From contig NW_019091416.1 in the NCBI RefSeq assembly GCF_001949145.1, positions 126,511 to 190,510 of the forward strand: 64,000 bases of DNA. The letters are read 5' to 3'. Below, piece by piece: positions 52,901 through 63,775 of this stretch. The stretch comes from Acanthaster planci (taxonomy: Eukaryota; Echinodermata; Asteroidea; Valvatida; Acanthasteridae). Both the position numbers and the translations under genes were made by a program. Under the pieces are notes generated by a model. The model did no database searches and was not told where the DNA came from. It worked only from the letters and a program-made list of their open reading frames with translations. How positions within the stretch are numbered: position 1 is the first letter of the stretch; each line of letters begins with the position of its first letter.

Positions 52901-55900
52901 AATAGGTGTTGTCTGTCAGATGAGAGTAGCCACCAGACAGTCATTCGTGTGGGTGGAAACGTCTAGTATATGAAGCTATGAATTTTTGAAGAATTTTGAA
53001 AACTCAAAATCTTGAAAATCCCCTGGGAATACGTCATGCAACTTCAAATTAAACCCGGCAGCATATGGTTAACAGCAATGACATGGGTGCCAGAAGGTAT
53101 GGGAAATCCAAACCTGACTCTAGTCAAACCCATCAAAGCCCTCCCTGCAGGACAGAGGTCTACGGTTGTCTTCCCACTTTGCTTTACTTACACTTTCCAC
53201 TCTTGTTTGGTGTGCTTCTTGCTGGAGCCATTCATTCTCTTTGCGACTGGTGATAAATATCTCATTAAGAACCACTGTTCAGAATGTTTGGCAACAACCT
53301 ACATAAAATTAATGCGGCGTAGCACTTGTGAAATCCTTCCCCGTTATTCTGTTGACCATATACTTCAAAAGGTTAAGTACACTATAAAGCTATAAAACTC
53401 ATGATTTATATTTTTGAATACTTCACATTCAAACTGCATAAATGCAGCAAAAATTCACTCAGGTATTTCATTCAAATAAAATTTGCTGAGGTCAAGAAAT
53501 CTGGATCTGAATGGTTTTCTCAGGGCTGGAGCAATGAGCTTCCATGAACCTAAAACCAGAGAGGGCGCAACACATCACGCTAAATGGGAAATGCAAAGAT
53601 AGTGGCAGTTTCCATAGAAAAATTCACTTTTTAAGTGATTTGATGAGAGGTGGTAAATTTGACTGGACTAAACTTGTAATAATTTGAAATCTCAAGGATA
53701 CAGTTCCTCTACTTTCTTCTTGATGCTTGCCAGTTGTTCAGTCAGTGAATCCAACCTAGTCAAAAATAAAAAATGAGAGCACAGTTGACATTTGGAGAGA
53801 AAACAAGAAATACTGCAGAACCCTGCAGAATACAGATAAACTGATCAATTAAAGCTAAGAAGTCAGTCCAGTAAAAGGAAATCTGCAAAACTTATGCTCA
53901 ACTCAACAAAATGCACAAGTCTATTTAAATGTAGGCTACTGGCTACAGAACACATACATATCTTGAAATCTGCTATCCATCATTTAAGGGCAGACTATTT
54001 GATGTTCTAAAGTTTTGACGAGTTCTGTGTGCTCTATGAAAACCCCACTCAGATTTGCGCATTTGAGAAATGATTCGTAGGTCTATGTGCTAGTTTTGAA
54101 CTTTTGATAGGCCCCAGGTCTGTAATTTCATTTTAAAAATTCTGTTTTTATTGTGATGGGCACATGCCACTATTTTTCTGTGAAAATATGTAGCAGCATG
54201 GAAATTACTGACAGAATTCTGAATGTTCTGCACATAATGGGGGAATAATAAGGCAGCAAAGGTGATATTCATGTAGGCCTAGACCCAAATCTGTGAAGTA
54301 AATTGAACTGATCAATGACATCATTACAGGCCTGCTGAATTATGTGAAAAACATCTGGCATTAGGGAATTGATGTATTTACACCAGGCCTATACATAGTA
54401 GGACTAATACATGAACTAGGAAAATGAAAACTTCCTCATAACCAGGTGTCCATCACCTGCATAAGNNNNNNNNNNNNNNNNNNNNNNNNNNNNNNNNNNN
54501 NNNNNNNNNNNNNNNNNNNNNNNNNNNNNNNNNNNNNNNNNNNNNNNNNNNNNNNNNNNNNNNNNNNNNNNNNNNNNNNNNNNNNNNNNNNNNNNNNNNN
54601 NNNNNNNNNNNNNNNNNNNNNNNNNNNNNNNNNNNNNNNNNNNNNNNNNNNNNNNNNNNNNNNNNNNNNNNNNNNNNNNNNNNNNNNNNNNNNNNNNNNN
54701 NNNNNNNNNNNNNNNNNNNNNNNNNNNNNNNNNNNNNNNNNNNNNNNNNNNNNNNNNNNNNNNNNNNNNNNNNNNNNNNNNNNNNNNNNNNNNNNNNNNN
54801 NNNNNNNNNNNNNNNNNNNNNNNNNNNNNNNNNNNNNNNNNNNNNNNNNNNNNNNNNNNNNNNNNNNNNNNNNNNNNNNNNNNNNNNNNNNNNNNNNNNN
54901 NNNNNNNNNNNNNNNNNNNNNNNNNNNNNNNNNNNNNNNNNNNNNNNNNNNNNNNNNNNNNNNNNNNNNNNNNNNNNNNNNNNNNNNNNNNNNNNNNNNN
55001 NNNNNNNNNNNNNNNNNNNNNNNNNNNNNNNNNNNNNNNNNNNNNNNNNNNNNNNNNNNNNNNNNNNNNNNNNNNNNNNNNNNNNNNNNNNNNNNNNNNN
55101 NNNNNNNNNNNNNNNNNNNNNNNNNNNNNNNNNNNNNNNNNNNNNNNNNNNNNNNNNNNNNNNNNNNNNNNNNNNNNNNNNNNNNNNNNNNNNNNNNNNN
55201 NNNNNNNNNNNNNNNNNNNNNNNNNNNNNNNNNNNNNNNNNNNNNNNNNNNNNNNNNNNNNNNNNNNNNNNNNNNNNNNNNNNNNNNNNNNNNNNNNNNN
55301 NNNNNNNNNNNNNNNNNNNNNNNNNNNNNNNNNNNNNNNNNNNNNNNNNNNNNNNNNNNNNNNNNNNNNNNNNNNNNNNNNNNNNNNNNNNNNNNNNNCC
55401 CCTATACTGCTATAGGGCCTAGGCCCTAAGCCTATGTCGCTAACTATGGGTGATTTTGCACAATGGTAGAGACATGCAACGAGTGAGGGTACTGTTAATT
55501 TGGGTACTCATTTTCTTAACTAGGAAATTGTGATTAAAATTTTTCTTTTTATTTTTTGTTTTGTTTCTTTTTTATTTCACTTTTCCACTGGCTATTAAAC
55601 CAAAAATTAAATACATTAAAAAACATAGACATAAAACAATTGACACAACAACACACAGATGACAGCTATAAAAAAAGAATATGCTTAAAAAGCAGTGAAG
55701 GGCAAGATGGAACAAGTGACCAGCACCTCTACAGAGGCATCCTACCACATGACGACCCCCTCCAACAAAAAAGCAAATAAAGTATGAGGTGGAAAAGACA
55801 GCTAGAAAAGGAACAAAGAAAATAAGAAAAGTGGGAATTTATTAATATCTGCAGCCAGCACAGCGACAGTTGGACATCCAAGTACACACATTATCGGATT

Positions 55901-57359
55901 TGAAGCAAGAGCTGAACTTTGTTTTGTAATATTCCATAATTTGGGTCTTGAATGATGAATATGAAGAATCTGATCTGGCTGCAGAAGGAAGTTGGTTCCA
56001 TGGTTTCATGTGTTAAAATACGCTGAAAATAAAAGGCTTTGTGAGACTCAGAATTACAACAGGGAATGGATAAACTAAATGGATCGGAAGATAGTCTTGT
56101 GGTAGGATGGCCCTGGTTAAAATTAAACTGGACAAAAGTATCAAAAGTTGTGTCATAATGACCAGCCTTACGTTTAAAAAAGAACAAAAGGTCCTGGATT
56201 TTTCATCTTTACGACAATGGTAAGACAATGGTAGCAACTCGAGTCTAAGTAGACGTGATTTTTCCACACGCTCTACCTCCTCTACTTAATTTCCAATTTC
56301 AAATTTTTATGAAATTTCAAGTGAAGGCATGAATAAGAACAAAGATTTTATGAAAATATGGATTTTATTAAAGCTTTTCAGGCCAAATCCATGCTCATTT
56401 TTGCATTAAAAAAATAAGTTTGCTCTATATTAGGCCTACACATGTACAAAACATGTCCCAAAACATCTCAAAATATCCCTACTTTAAATCAATATGTCTT
56501 CGCTCTGCAGGGACCGATGGAATCGAAACTTAGGCCTATATTAAAATGTTTCTTATGACATCTTCTCCAAGATCAAGTAAAAAAAAACAGACAGAAGAAA
56601 ACAGGCCTATGGGCCTAGTTAAAAAGAGTTATTGAAAGTAACAATGGTAGAACATGTGGGACATGTGGGAAGGAAATACGCCATTTCCTGGTCAATACGT
56701 CTTAAGCCCCAACTACATTTGGGCCTCTCCTGCGGTTTTGTTAGAGGATCATGTTGGCCTAGAGAGGAAACAGTGGTTGGTAGCACTCCCAACTGTCATG
56801 ATCAACAAGTCTTGTGCCCAGATCACGTATAGACCACTCATGAGATATTTTTGGTGAGTCTTTGGAATTGTTGAGAACCATTTCAACCTTACTAGGCCTA
56901 TATGTACGGGCATGGAGCGTTAGTATGACGATCCCGTCAAAAATCAAAAAAGAACAGGCCTAGGCCCTACTAAAAACGCTCCACTTAGAGCTAGGGCCTA
57001 AGTCTATGGATGAACTTTGCCTTTCTGCCGTTGTACAAAATCACCCATGCGGTTAGCGATAACGCTTGTGGAATTTACTTCTACTCTAGACTTATTTAGG
57101 TCTAAAATCAAAAGTAAGCTAGCTTAACAATTACATGGGCGGTTAACAAGTTAGGCTAATGTTAATGTTGGACTAAAATTAAAAAGTAAAGTCCAGCAAA
57201 TCACAGACTTGGATATTGCCGGAGGGTAAAAAATGAGCGAACTTACTCTGCTTTCAATAAATTCTCCTTTTCTGTTGGTTCAGGAGCTTCAAAATCTTCC
57301 TCACCATCGGCTTTCTTTGTTTTTTTGCCCTTTTTACCTTTGCCCTTCTTTGGAGGCAT
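49911..57359 (-). CDS. CCDC166: CCDC166-like coiled-coil protein (DUF4515 type)
   Basis: Seven exons, in transcript order: 57247-57359, 53702-53755, 53192-53246, 52266-52410, 51114-51193, 50778-50954, 49911-50156. They sum to 870 nt (289 aa), in frame with GT-AG junctions. The start is a Lys-rich MPPKKGKGKKGKK, followed by an almost continuous coiled coil. The stretches QEEQVRRIRDLEKEVLRMRG, AMHCLQEHTTRIKSENRELR and HEYMSYMSKK align with human CCDC166 in the same order. Human CCDC166 is longer (about 439 aa), with a Ser/Arg-rich repeated tail that is missing here. Function is unknown; I make no claim beyond a structural coiled-coil protein. The 55-nt exon was found because its product (RKENEWLQQEA) fills a gap in the alignment. 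The donor of exon 2 (CT/GTATCC) is weak. The assembly gap lies in intron 1. Confidence 0.82.
51226..51817. mobile_element. TTAA-flanked MITE (piggyBac-like), near-complete copy B
   Basis: This 592-bp element lies between TTTA (51222-51225) and TTAA (51818-51821). Its ends form inverted repeats: CCCACCTGCTGCCGGG on the left, and on the complement CCACTTGCTGCCAGG on the right. TTAA targets and CCC-type termini are typical of piggyBac elements. It has no transposase. It lies in a CCDC166-like intron, only 32 bp upstream (in gene direction) of the exon that starts at 51193. Confidence 0.7.
52735..53068. mobile_element. TTAA-flanked MITE (piggyBac-like), truncated copy C
   Basis: It has the same orientation as the copy at 51226-51817. 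The complement begins CCATATGCTGCCGGG directly after TTAA (53069-53072) and shares the internal segments GGCACAGTG-like, CACAATCTGGGCTCT and TGTCTGTCAGAT. The other end is lost near 52735. It lies in the intron between exons 53192-53246 and 52266-52410. Confidence 0.7.
54466..55398. other. Assembly gap (933 N)
   Basis: A run of N within intron 1 of the CCDC166-like gene (53756-57246). The flanking exons join in frame, so no missing exon is required, but one cannot be excluded. Confidence 0.99.
55399..57246. other. Intron sequence rich in TAGGCCTA words
   Basis: This intronic stretch has no exon-like frame. GGCCTAGGCC, TAGGCCTA and GGGCCTA words recur, for example at 55413-55432, 56433, 56532, 56604-56618, 56893, 56955-56968 and 56993. 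Confidence 0.5.
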
Positions 57360-57738
57360 TTTGTTAGAATTGTTTATGATGCATCAACTTGGCACTACGG
57401 CAGAGTAAAAAGAAATCATTGTTGTGTACGTGTACGTGTACGGTTGTGTATTCAGTTTGGTACCCATACTAGCACGAGTTTGTAAGCATTAGGCCTACAT
57501 CGCCAGACTGGGAACCAGTCTTTGCAATGAACGCCGCTTCTGGTCGTCAAGTAGATTACTTTTTCTAATTAAGGGTATTTTCAACTGTATTGACTATTTA
57601 AATATTAATGTTTTTAATAAAATAATTCTGAGAAACTTAATATATTTCGAACCTGCAACTTTTAGGGTCTAAATTGATTTTTAGGTTCAAAGATTTTAGA
57701 AAGTATATAAAAACTTCTGAACTAATTTGGTATTCAAT
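57360..57738. promoter_or_regulatory. Shared head-to-head promoter of the CCDC166-like gene and LSM11
   Basis: The two start codons face away from each other across 379 bp, so both promoters must overlap here. There is a GTACGTGTACGTGTACGG block at 57426-57443. I see no convincing TATA box for either gene. Confidence 0.5.
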
Positions 57739-60700
57739 ATGGCTGCGCCCATGAGAGTTGAAAACATGTCTGATCCAAACAGTGAGGATGAATCGGGTGA
57801 AACAAACCTCTTATCCCCAAATTTTAACCCTCTGAAAGCTTTGTACTCATCCGGAGTGCAACTGCCTTTCCCTGGTGCGACAATTTTCAACAACTTGTTC
57901 GAGTATGAACGGATTACAGCCGCGCGTAATCGCGGCGACTGCAGCTATGTCAGTGCCAGCAGTCATGGCAGTAGTGCCGATGGCAACAGTGGTAGGAGTT
58001 TACCGTCTTCACAAGGGAAGGAACGAACAGTACAAGAATCATATCAAACGGGCAGCATATCAAGAACGCGCAGGGTACTTTTTTGTTTCCAAAAAACAGT
58101 TTTTCAACATGTTTTATAGTTTAAATAGGCCTACCAATACCATGCCTACACGAAATAGGACCATACGTATTTTTATATGTATTTTTAAAATTTTTTTTTT
58201 ACGACTGGATGTGAGGATAGACAAGCCTTTTGATTACAGTGATTTTATTACTTTTGTCTTTCCTGTGCTCATCCCTCTGTGATGTACATTGTTGGCATGA
58301 ATGAAATAATAATAATATATAGGGCCTAGCCTGTTACCGAAACTGGGAGACATTCCCATAAGAACGTGCACAAAATTTTTCCAACTGTACTGTCCCACAA
58401 TTCAATATTCCCTGATTTGATCTTAACCAAACTTTGCATGTTTTCATTTAAGACCCTAATCCGTCATCTCTCAAAATTTGGACGGTAAAATTCGGCTGCC
58501 TCCTGGTAGTTCAAGTTGGAGCATTAGTCCTAATGACCAATGTCTCCCTAAGGTTGAAAAATTTACCACAAAGTGTCTCCCAAATGACCTATTTTTGATA
58601 AAAATAGTAATGACAAAGATTTAAACTTGACCATGTTGACAGACAGACATGACAGAAGCATCAGGAAATTGTTGTTGTTGCAAGCTGGGCTAGCTGGCTA
58701 CAGAATAGTTCGTGCTGTTGTGTCAGGTTTAAAACATGACTTTCTGGAAAAACTCCATACTCACTGGCTACTTTCCCAGAAGTAACCTATAGACTATGTA
58801 TAAAATACTTAGGCCTACTTTCAAATCAATTGAAATAGTAAGGAAGTTGAACGACTTGGCATTTTCCCTCCTAAATTGAACTTTACTGGACATGTTTTTG
58901 CTTTTTGACGGCTAATTGGTCACTGTAGGTAATAATTATAGGTGTCCATAGATGGAACTCTTCCCATTGATGCCACCGTCGTTGACTGTAGAGATGGGTC
59001 ATTCTATAACATCAGGGTCCAGACTATGACATTTTTGTGTCCCTGTTACATCTGACCTGTGTAACTTGACAGGCAATGTCATTGAAATTGATTTCAAAGT
59101 ATTTGTATTTGTTTGGCAGGTAATCTGCATTAATTCATCACTCTTGGAAAACAGATAATGTGTTCTGAACTTACAAAATCACATGTCAAGTGTGACAGGG
59201 ACACAATAAAATTTAGACCATTAACTTATAGAATGACCCAGATAGATTAAGGATGATTTTGAGCACACTTGCAGTTATTGTACGTGATCAACTACAGGTT
59301 GGAGGCCACCATGATGACCACAGAAATGATATAAGGGAAACTTTTTGCTTTCTTCTTTCTTTTTAACTTTGTTGCCTTCCTGCTTTTTAACCCCCCAAGT
59401 TACTAAAGCCCCTTTCTTATCTCTAGCCCCCCCCCCAAAAAAATACTGTCACCAAATTGTTGGGGTTAAAAAGTGTCCAAAAAAGTGGCCAATGAGTATG
59501 GAATTTTTCATGACTTTCTTCATTGCTCAGTATTGACAGTGCAATTGTTTGTTCCATGCAAGTGTACTGCACCTTTATAATCAAGTAAAGGCTTATTTTT
59601 AACAGCATTTTTCCCAATTGGGCTATAAAAGCAGACTCATAGTTTTGGTAGTACAGTTCAATATTTACATCAAGTCCTTTTCATGTTGATTCCTACAGCA
59701 GAAAGAGCAAGTCCCCCTGGGAAGAGGTTTTAGAGCCACACAAGAAATGCTCATTGACACTGCCAAAAATAAACCACGTACTTTTAGGAATGTGCTCACA
59801 CGAATGTCAGGTCAGTTACCTTGGGGTTGTGGAACTCGAGCATGGACAGATTCCTCAAAAGTTTGATGTAATGCACCAAAATTTGTTTTTAATTATAAAG
59901 GTAGTCCTTGAAATCTTCAGCATATTGAAAGGAAGGCTTTTGGTGGAAACAAGTGCAACAGTTCAACAAATTGTGGAAACTTCAAAATAAAAGGAATTCC
60001 TCATAAACCTTGTTAATGAAAGTAATTATTTTCTTGAAGACATTTAATCCACAGTGTTGTAGGGAATAAATCATGTTAAAGTCTGTCTACAGAGGATAAT
60101 TCTGACAAAATATACATATGTATAACTTAATATTTCCCAAATTTCTTTTACCACGAGTGTCAATTACATGTTCACCATGAAAAGTTTCTGTGATTGTCAT
60201 CCACAGAATATTCCTCTGGGCCTCTGTCCATGCTGTATCGTTGCATGAATGAGCGCTGTAAGGTGCGCGTGTGCACCAGGTCATTCAAGGGACTGCGCAG
60301 TATCTGCACCGGCTACTTGGTCACTTTCGACAAGTTCTTCAACATGGTACATGTACATGTAAAAGCCAAGTGGTGCACGCAGGGGCATAGCAACAGGGGG
60401 TGTGCTGGGGGGGGTGCAACACCCTCCAGTAATTAATTCCTGTTGGAAACTAGAGTTCCGATCGGCAAATGAATCCAAACTTACATGTACATGTAGTACA
60501 TAAATGATATACGTTGGCCATCAGCATTTCCCCTGAAGCATGAAATGTAGCATCCCACGGATCACTTTGTGAATGTTACATGACATGAGGTTGGCAAACA
60601 AGTAACAAGTTGTAAATTGATGCTGGTACCCCCCCCGAGTTCATACTTTGTGTGAAAGCGAAAACGAACACGAATTTCTGACGTTAGATCAATTATTGGC

Positions 60701-62613
60701 ATTACAAAATCACAAAAAATTGAACATATTTCAACTCGACCAAACTTTCGCTGCAAATCTTTTGTGACGTCAAATTCGCTTTGCTTTCACATTCACCTGA
60801 AGTATAAACTGGCCTTTACATTGTGCAAGATTCTTATTTAGGCCAGAAACTCCAAAGTGGCCCAAGTAACTTCCGTCTCATTTTCACAACAAAGGCCAGT
60901 AACTCCAAAGTGGCCCAAGTAACTTCCGCCTCATTTTCACAACGAAAGCTACCTGGCAATGCTTGGGAACCAGTGATAATTGATTGCTTGTCACAGGTCT
61001 TTTAAGGTGGTAACCTCTTATTACAACTACATGTACATGCATGGCTATTTGTGCTGATCAGAACTTTTTTTAGATCCTCAAATGTGTGTGCCGTAAGGGT
61101 GGTGCCTATTTCAGATGAACGTGAAGGCGGAGCAAGTTTGACGTCACAAAACATTTTGGGCCAAATTTACTGGAGTTGAATGTGCTCAACTTTGGCAAAC
61201 TCACAGCACACGTTTGATCTGATGTCACAACTTCTCTGAGTATGAAACTGGCCTTAACACCTCCGTAAAAATTAGCCTCAGGATGTGAGTTCTGAGCTCA
61301 AGGATAATCTGTACTGACCTGATATTGGCCGCTTGGCCCATTTTCTTCCACATTGCCAAGGCTCTGACAGATGTGGACGAGGTGTGGAGACGGCTTTCTA
61401 CGGGCCAACGATTCTACCATGAGGAGACAGTCACTTTCTCCAAGGTATAGTTGTAGTCATAAAAGATTTATTTTAGGGTGGAACAACTTTGAACACTCTT
61501 TCAAGTAAATGTTCATTTTAGCAAACCTCATAAAATTCATTTTGACATTTGGATTGTGTGTTCTGAAAAAGAAGTAATATTTGCAGTTGATGTTTGAGAT
61601 TCAATTAGATATTTTTCTTGCAGATTATGGACTGTTCCAGGACACTGGAGTCTGCAGATTCAGGACAAATGGATAAATCAGGAACAAAGGAAACAAAAGA
61701 GATAGCCCAGCTGAAAGAAGCAGGAACCAGTTCCCAAAAGAAACCTCAGACATCTGAACACCTTTATCAGGACAAGCACACAAAAGATTCCTCGTCAGTA
61801 CTTGAACGTGAAGACAGAAGACACTCTGCAAAAGATGTACCTTCAGAATCTCATCAGGAGGATGGACGCCGTTCCGAGAAAAGCAAACACAGAGGTTTGC
61901 GGCAGCATAGACAGAAAGAGGAGAGGCCATCCAAGACTAGAGAGGGGAAGGAAAGGCAGAAATCGTCACACAGGAATTCACCAGGGACCAAAGAGCGAAC
62001 TAAAAAATCATCCCCGGAGCCAGACAAAGGAAGAAGTGACGATGAAGACATTGAAGATTTGCAGCAACGTCTCGCTGCCCTGCAGAGAGAATTGACGTCA
62101 CTGTCTGCAGATGACGAGAAGGCAGGTGACACAGGAATCTCAGAACACCTGGCGGCAGTGCACGACTTCGGTTCCTCTTCTGAAGTTAAAACAGAGGGGA
62201 GTGCTCAACTCAAAGAGGTAGATGAAGTAAGAGGAGTGATAAGAACTACAAGAAGAGATAGCAGATCACAAGACAGGATTTCCCAGCATCCTGAGCAGGT
62301 TAGAACATCAGCTGAGGGGCCAAAAGAGGTTCAAGGTCAAGAGTCAGGTCAAAGAGCCAAAGGTGACAGGAAAGACAACTTCAACTTGGCTGGTGAAACC
62401 AGAGATCAACCAAGTCACTCTACCAGCACTGACACGAATTCAAAGGTCAAACCTATTGAAAAAAAAGACAGTGCTGCTGTTGGGGTTAAGATTAAGAAGG
62501 GTCGACTTCAGATAAAAGCTGAGGAGTTCCAAAGGCGGCACGTTAATCAGCTCTTCATCAGGGGTGACAACGTGGTGTTAGTTTCTGTTGATAGCATTTT
62601 ACTGCCAAAGTAG
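57739..62613 (+). CDS. LSM11: LSM11, U7 snRNP Sm-like protein
   Basis: Five exons: 57739-58074, 59699-59810, 60207-60346, 61361-61444, 61624-62613. They sum to 1662 nt (553 aa), in frame with GT-AG junctions. The N-terminus has FNPLKALYSSG and FNNLFEYE, matching the FLASH-binding region of LSM11. PRTFRNVLTRM precedes the Sm domain. Sm1 is VCTRSFKGLRSICTGYLVTF and FDKFFNMALTDVDEVW (about 169-212). Sm2 is RRHVNQLFIRGDNVVLV (about 528-544). LSM11 with LSM10 replaces SmD1/D2 in the U7 snRNP, which cleaves the 3' ends of replication-dependent histone mRNAs. The charged Lys/Glu/Ser-rich insert between Sm1 and Sm2 is about 310 residues, far longer than in human LSM11 (360 aa in total). The first donor (AGG/GTACTT) was chosen for phase; an earlier GTAGGA at 57992 would break the frame with exon 2. 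Confidence 0.93.
58996..59239. mobile_element. MITE, 244 bp, with 4-bp target duplication (family copy 2)
   Basis: Both ends are GGGTCATTCTATAA when read inward, continued by imperfect pairing through GTGTCCCTGT.ACA. The direct repeat AGAT flanks it (58992-58995 and 59240-59243). The interior is about 85-90 percent like the copy at 21482-21727 by eye. It lies in LSM11 intron 1. Confidence 0.85.
60841..60946. repeat. Tandem duplication, two units of 53 bp
   Basis: GGCCAG.AACTCCAAAGTGGC starts at 60841 and again at 60894; the copies differ at a few positions. It lies in LSM11 intron 3 (60347-61360), which otherwise shows only short repeats and TACATGTA words. Confidence 0.88.
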
Positions 62614-63495
62614 GACACTTATCTCACGGATGGATGAAGAACATGTCATTTGTTTTTTTTATTTCAATTTTACACAGCTACAAAGAATATGAAGCTCTTT
62701 TGATTTTAAAGTCTGTTACGGAAAAGATTCCACGGAATTGAATATTAAATTTAAGAGTTAAAATCAAAACCAAATTCTTCAACTGTTGGAAAACCATTTT
62801 ATTTCCAGTTGAACAAATGTAATCAAGTTACACATGATCCAAAGCCAGTAATTATTTCAGAGTCTCAGTTTTGTATGACGAACTACATGCAGTTCAGCTA
62901 CTGCTTACGTTATTCCTTCATTAACTTGAAACTGAAAGCATTTTTCTATTTTAAAAATTATCAAAATCTGTCTGTAAAATCTATTAAACTATCCAAACCA
63001 GTTACAGGCTAATATTAATAAGAAATGAAATTTCTGATGGAAAATCACTTAGAATGCAACCATTCTACGGGTAATACCTACAAGCAGCTTGGCTTCAACC
63101 ATAATCTGCCAAAATTTCAGTCCATTACTATGCACACATCCCGTCTTTACACACAACCTTTGGCTTTTCACAACATATACAAAAACAAGAATCACTCTAA
63201 AGAGCTGATTCAAGAAAATATGCAAATATTTGGCTAATAAATGCTGCTTTAACCTATGCATTTACAAATGTTTATTGCAAACAAGGTGCTTAGTACTTTC
63301 AAAGTCATCTTTCATATTTTTGTATGACACAACCAAATGTTTTTGTAGAATAAAAACAGATAAATCGATATGAATGATTCTTCTTGATTACTCTTGGTTA
63401 CATTTTGTCTATTTTTCATAAATGCTGCAGATAAATATATATTCAATAATGATAAAATGCACAAAAAATGACAAATCTGACTATGGAATTTCTTT
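62614..63495. other. LSM11 3' untranslated/intergenic sequence
   Basis: AT-rich non-coding DNA. Candidate LSM11 poly(A) signals are AATAAA at 63236-63241 and another near 63349. No open frame with recognisable content. Confidence 0.45.
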
Positions 63496-63775
63496 TCATT
63501 GATGGGGTAACATTGATTGATTTAAAGCCAACTGTAGCTTGCTAGTCCACTCATCAAATGACATGAACAGCCTGTCATTTTTTACAGTGACTGAATCCCT
63601 ATCCCCAAGGCAGCACTGTCTGAATACTAAAAGAGGATGAACATTCCCAACAACATCAACGTGACAAATCCTGACACGAGGAGGTTGGGGGACAATTGAG
63701 AGATGTATCAGAGTAAAAAAGACGAGTCCATGACGAGTGACTGCAATTTGTGAATGTGGGTGGTGAATTCCCCAG
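63496..63775 (-). CDS. Possible terminal exon of an unidentified gene
   Basis: A minus-strand open frame ends in TGA at 63496-63498. A plausible acceptor (TTTGTGGCAG) precedes 63775; another (AAATTGCAG) precedes 63740. The product includes VTRHGLVFFTLIHLSIVPQ, VRICHVDVVGNVHPLLVFR and MSFDEWTSKLQLAL. It is varied in composition, unlike the low-complexity spurious frames around it. I do not recognise the family. The rest of the gene would lie to the right of the window. Nothing else is seen in 63776-64000. Confidence 0.4.

Noticed and set aside
54446-55429. Open frame of 327 codons
   Set aside because: It is almost entirely the run of N; there is no sequence to read.
57875-58282. 135-codon frame overlapping LSM11 exon 1
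   Set aside because: It is a shifted frame over the Ala/Arg-rich part of LSM11 exon 1; the LSM11 frame carries the conserved N-terminal motifs and splices in frame.
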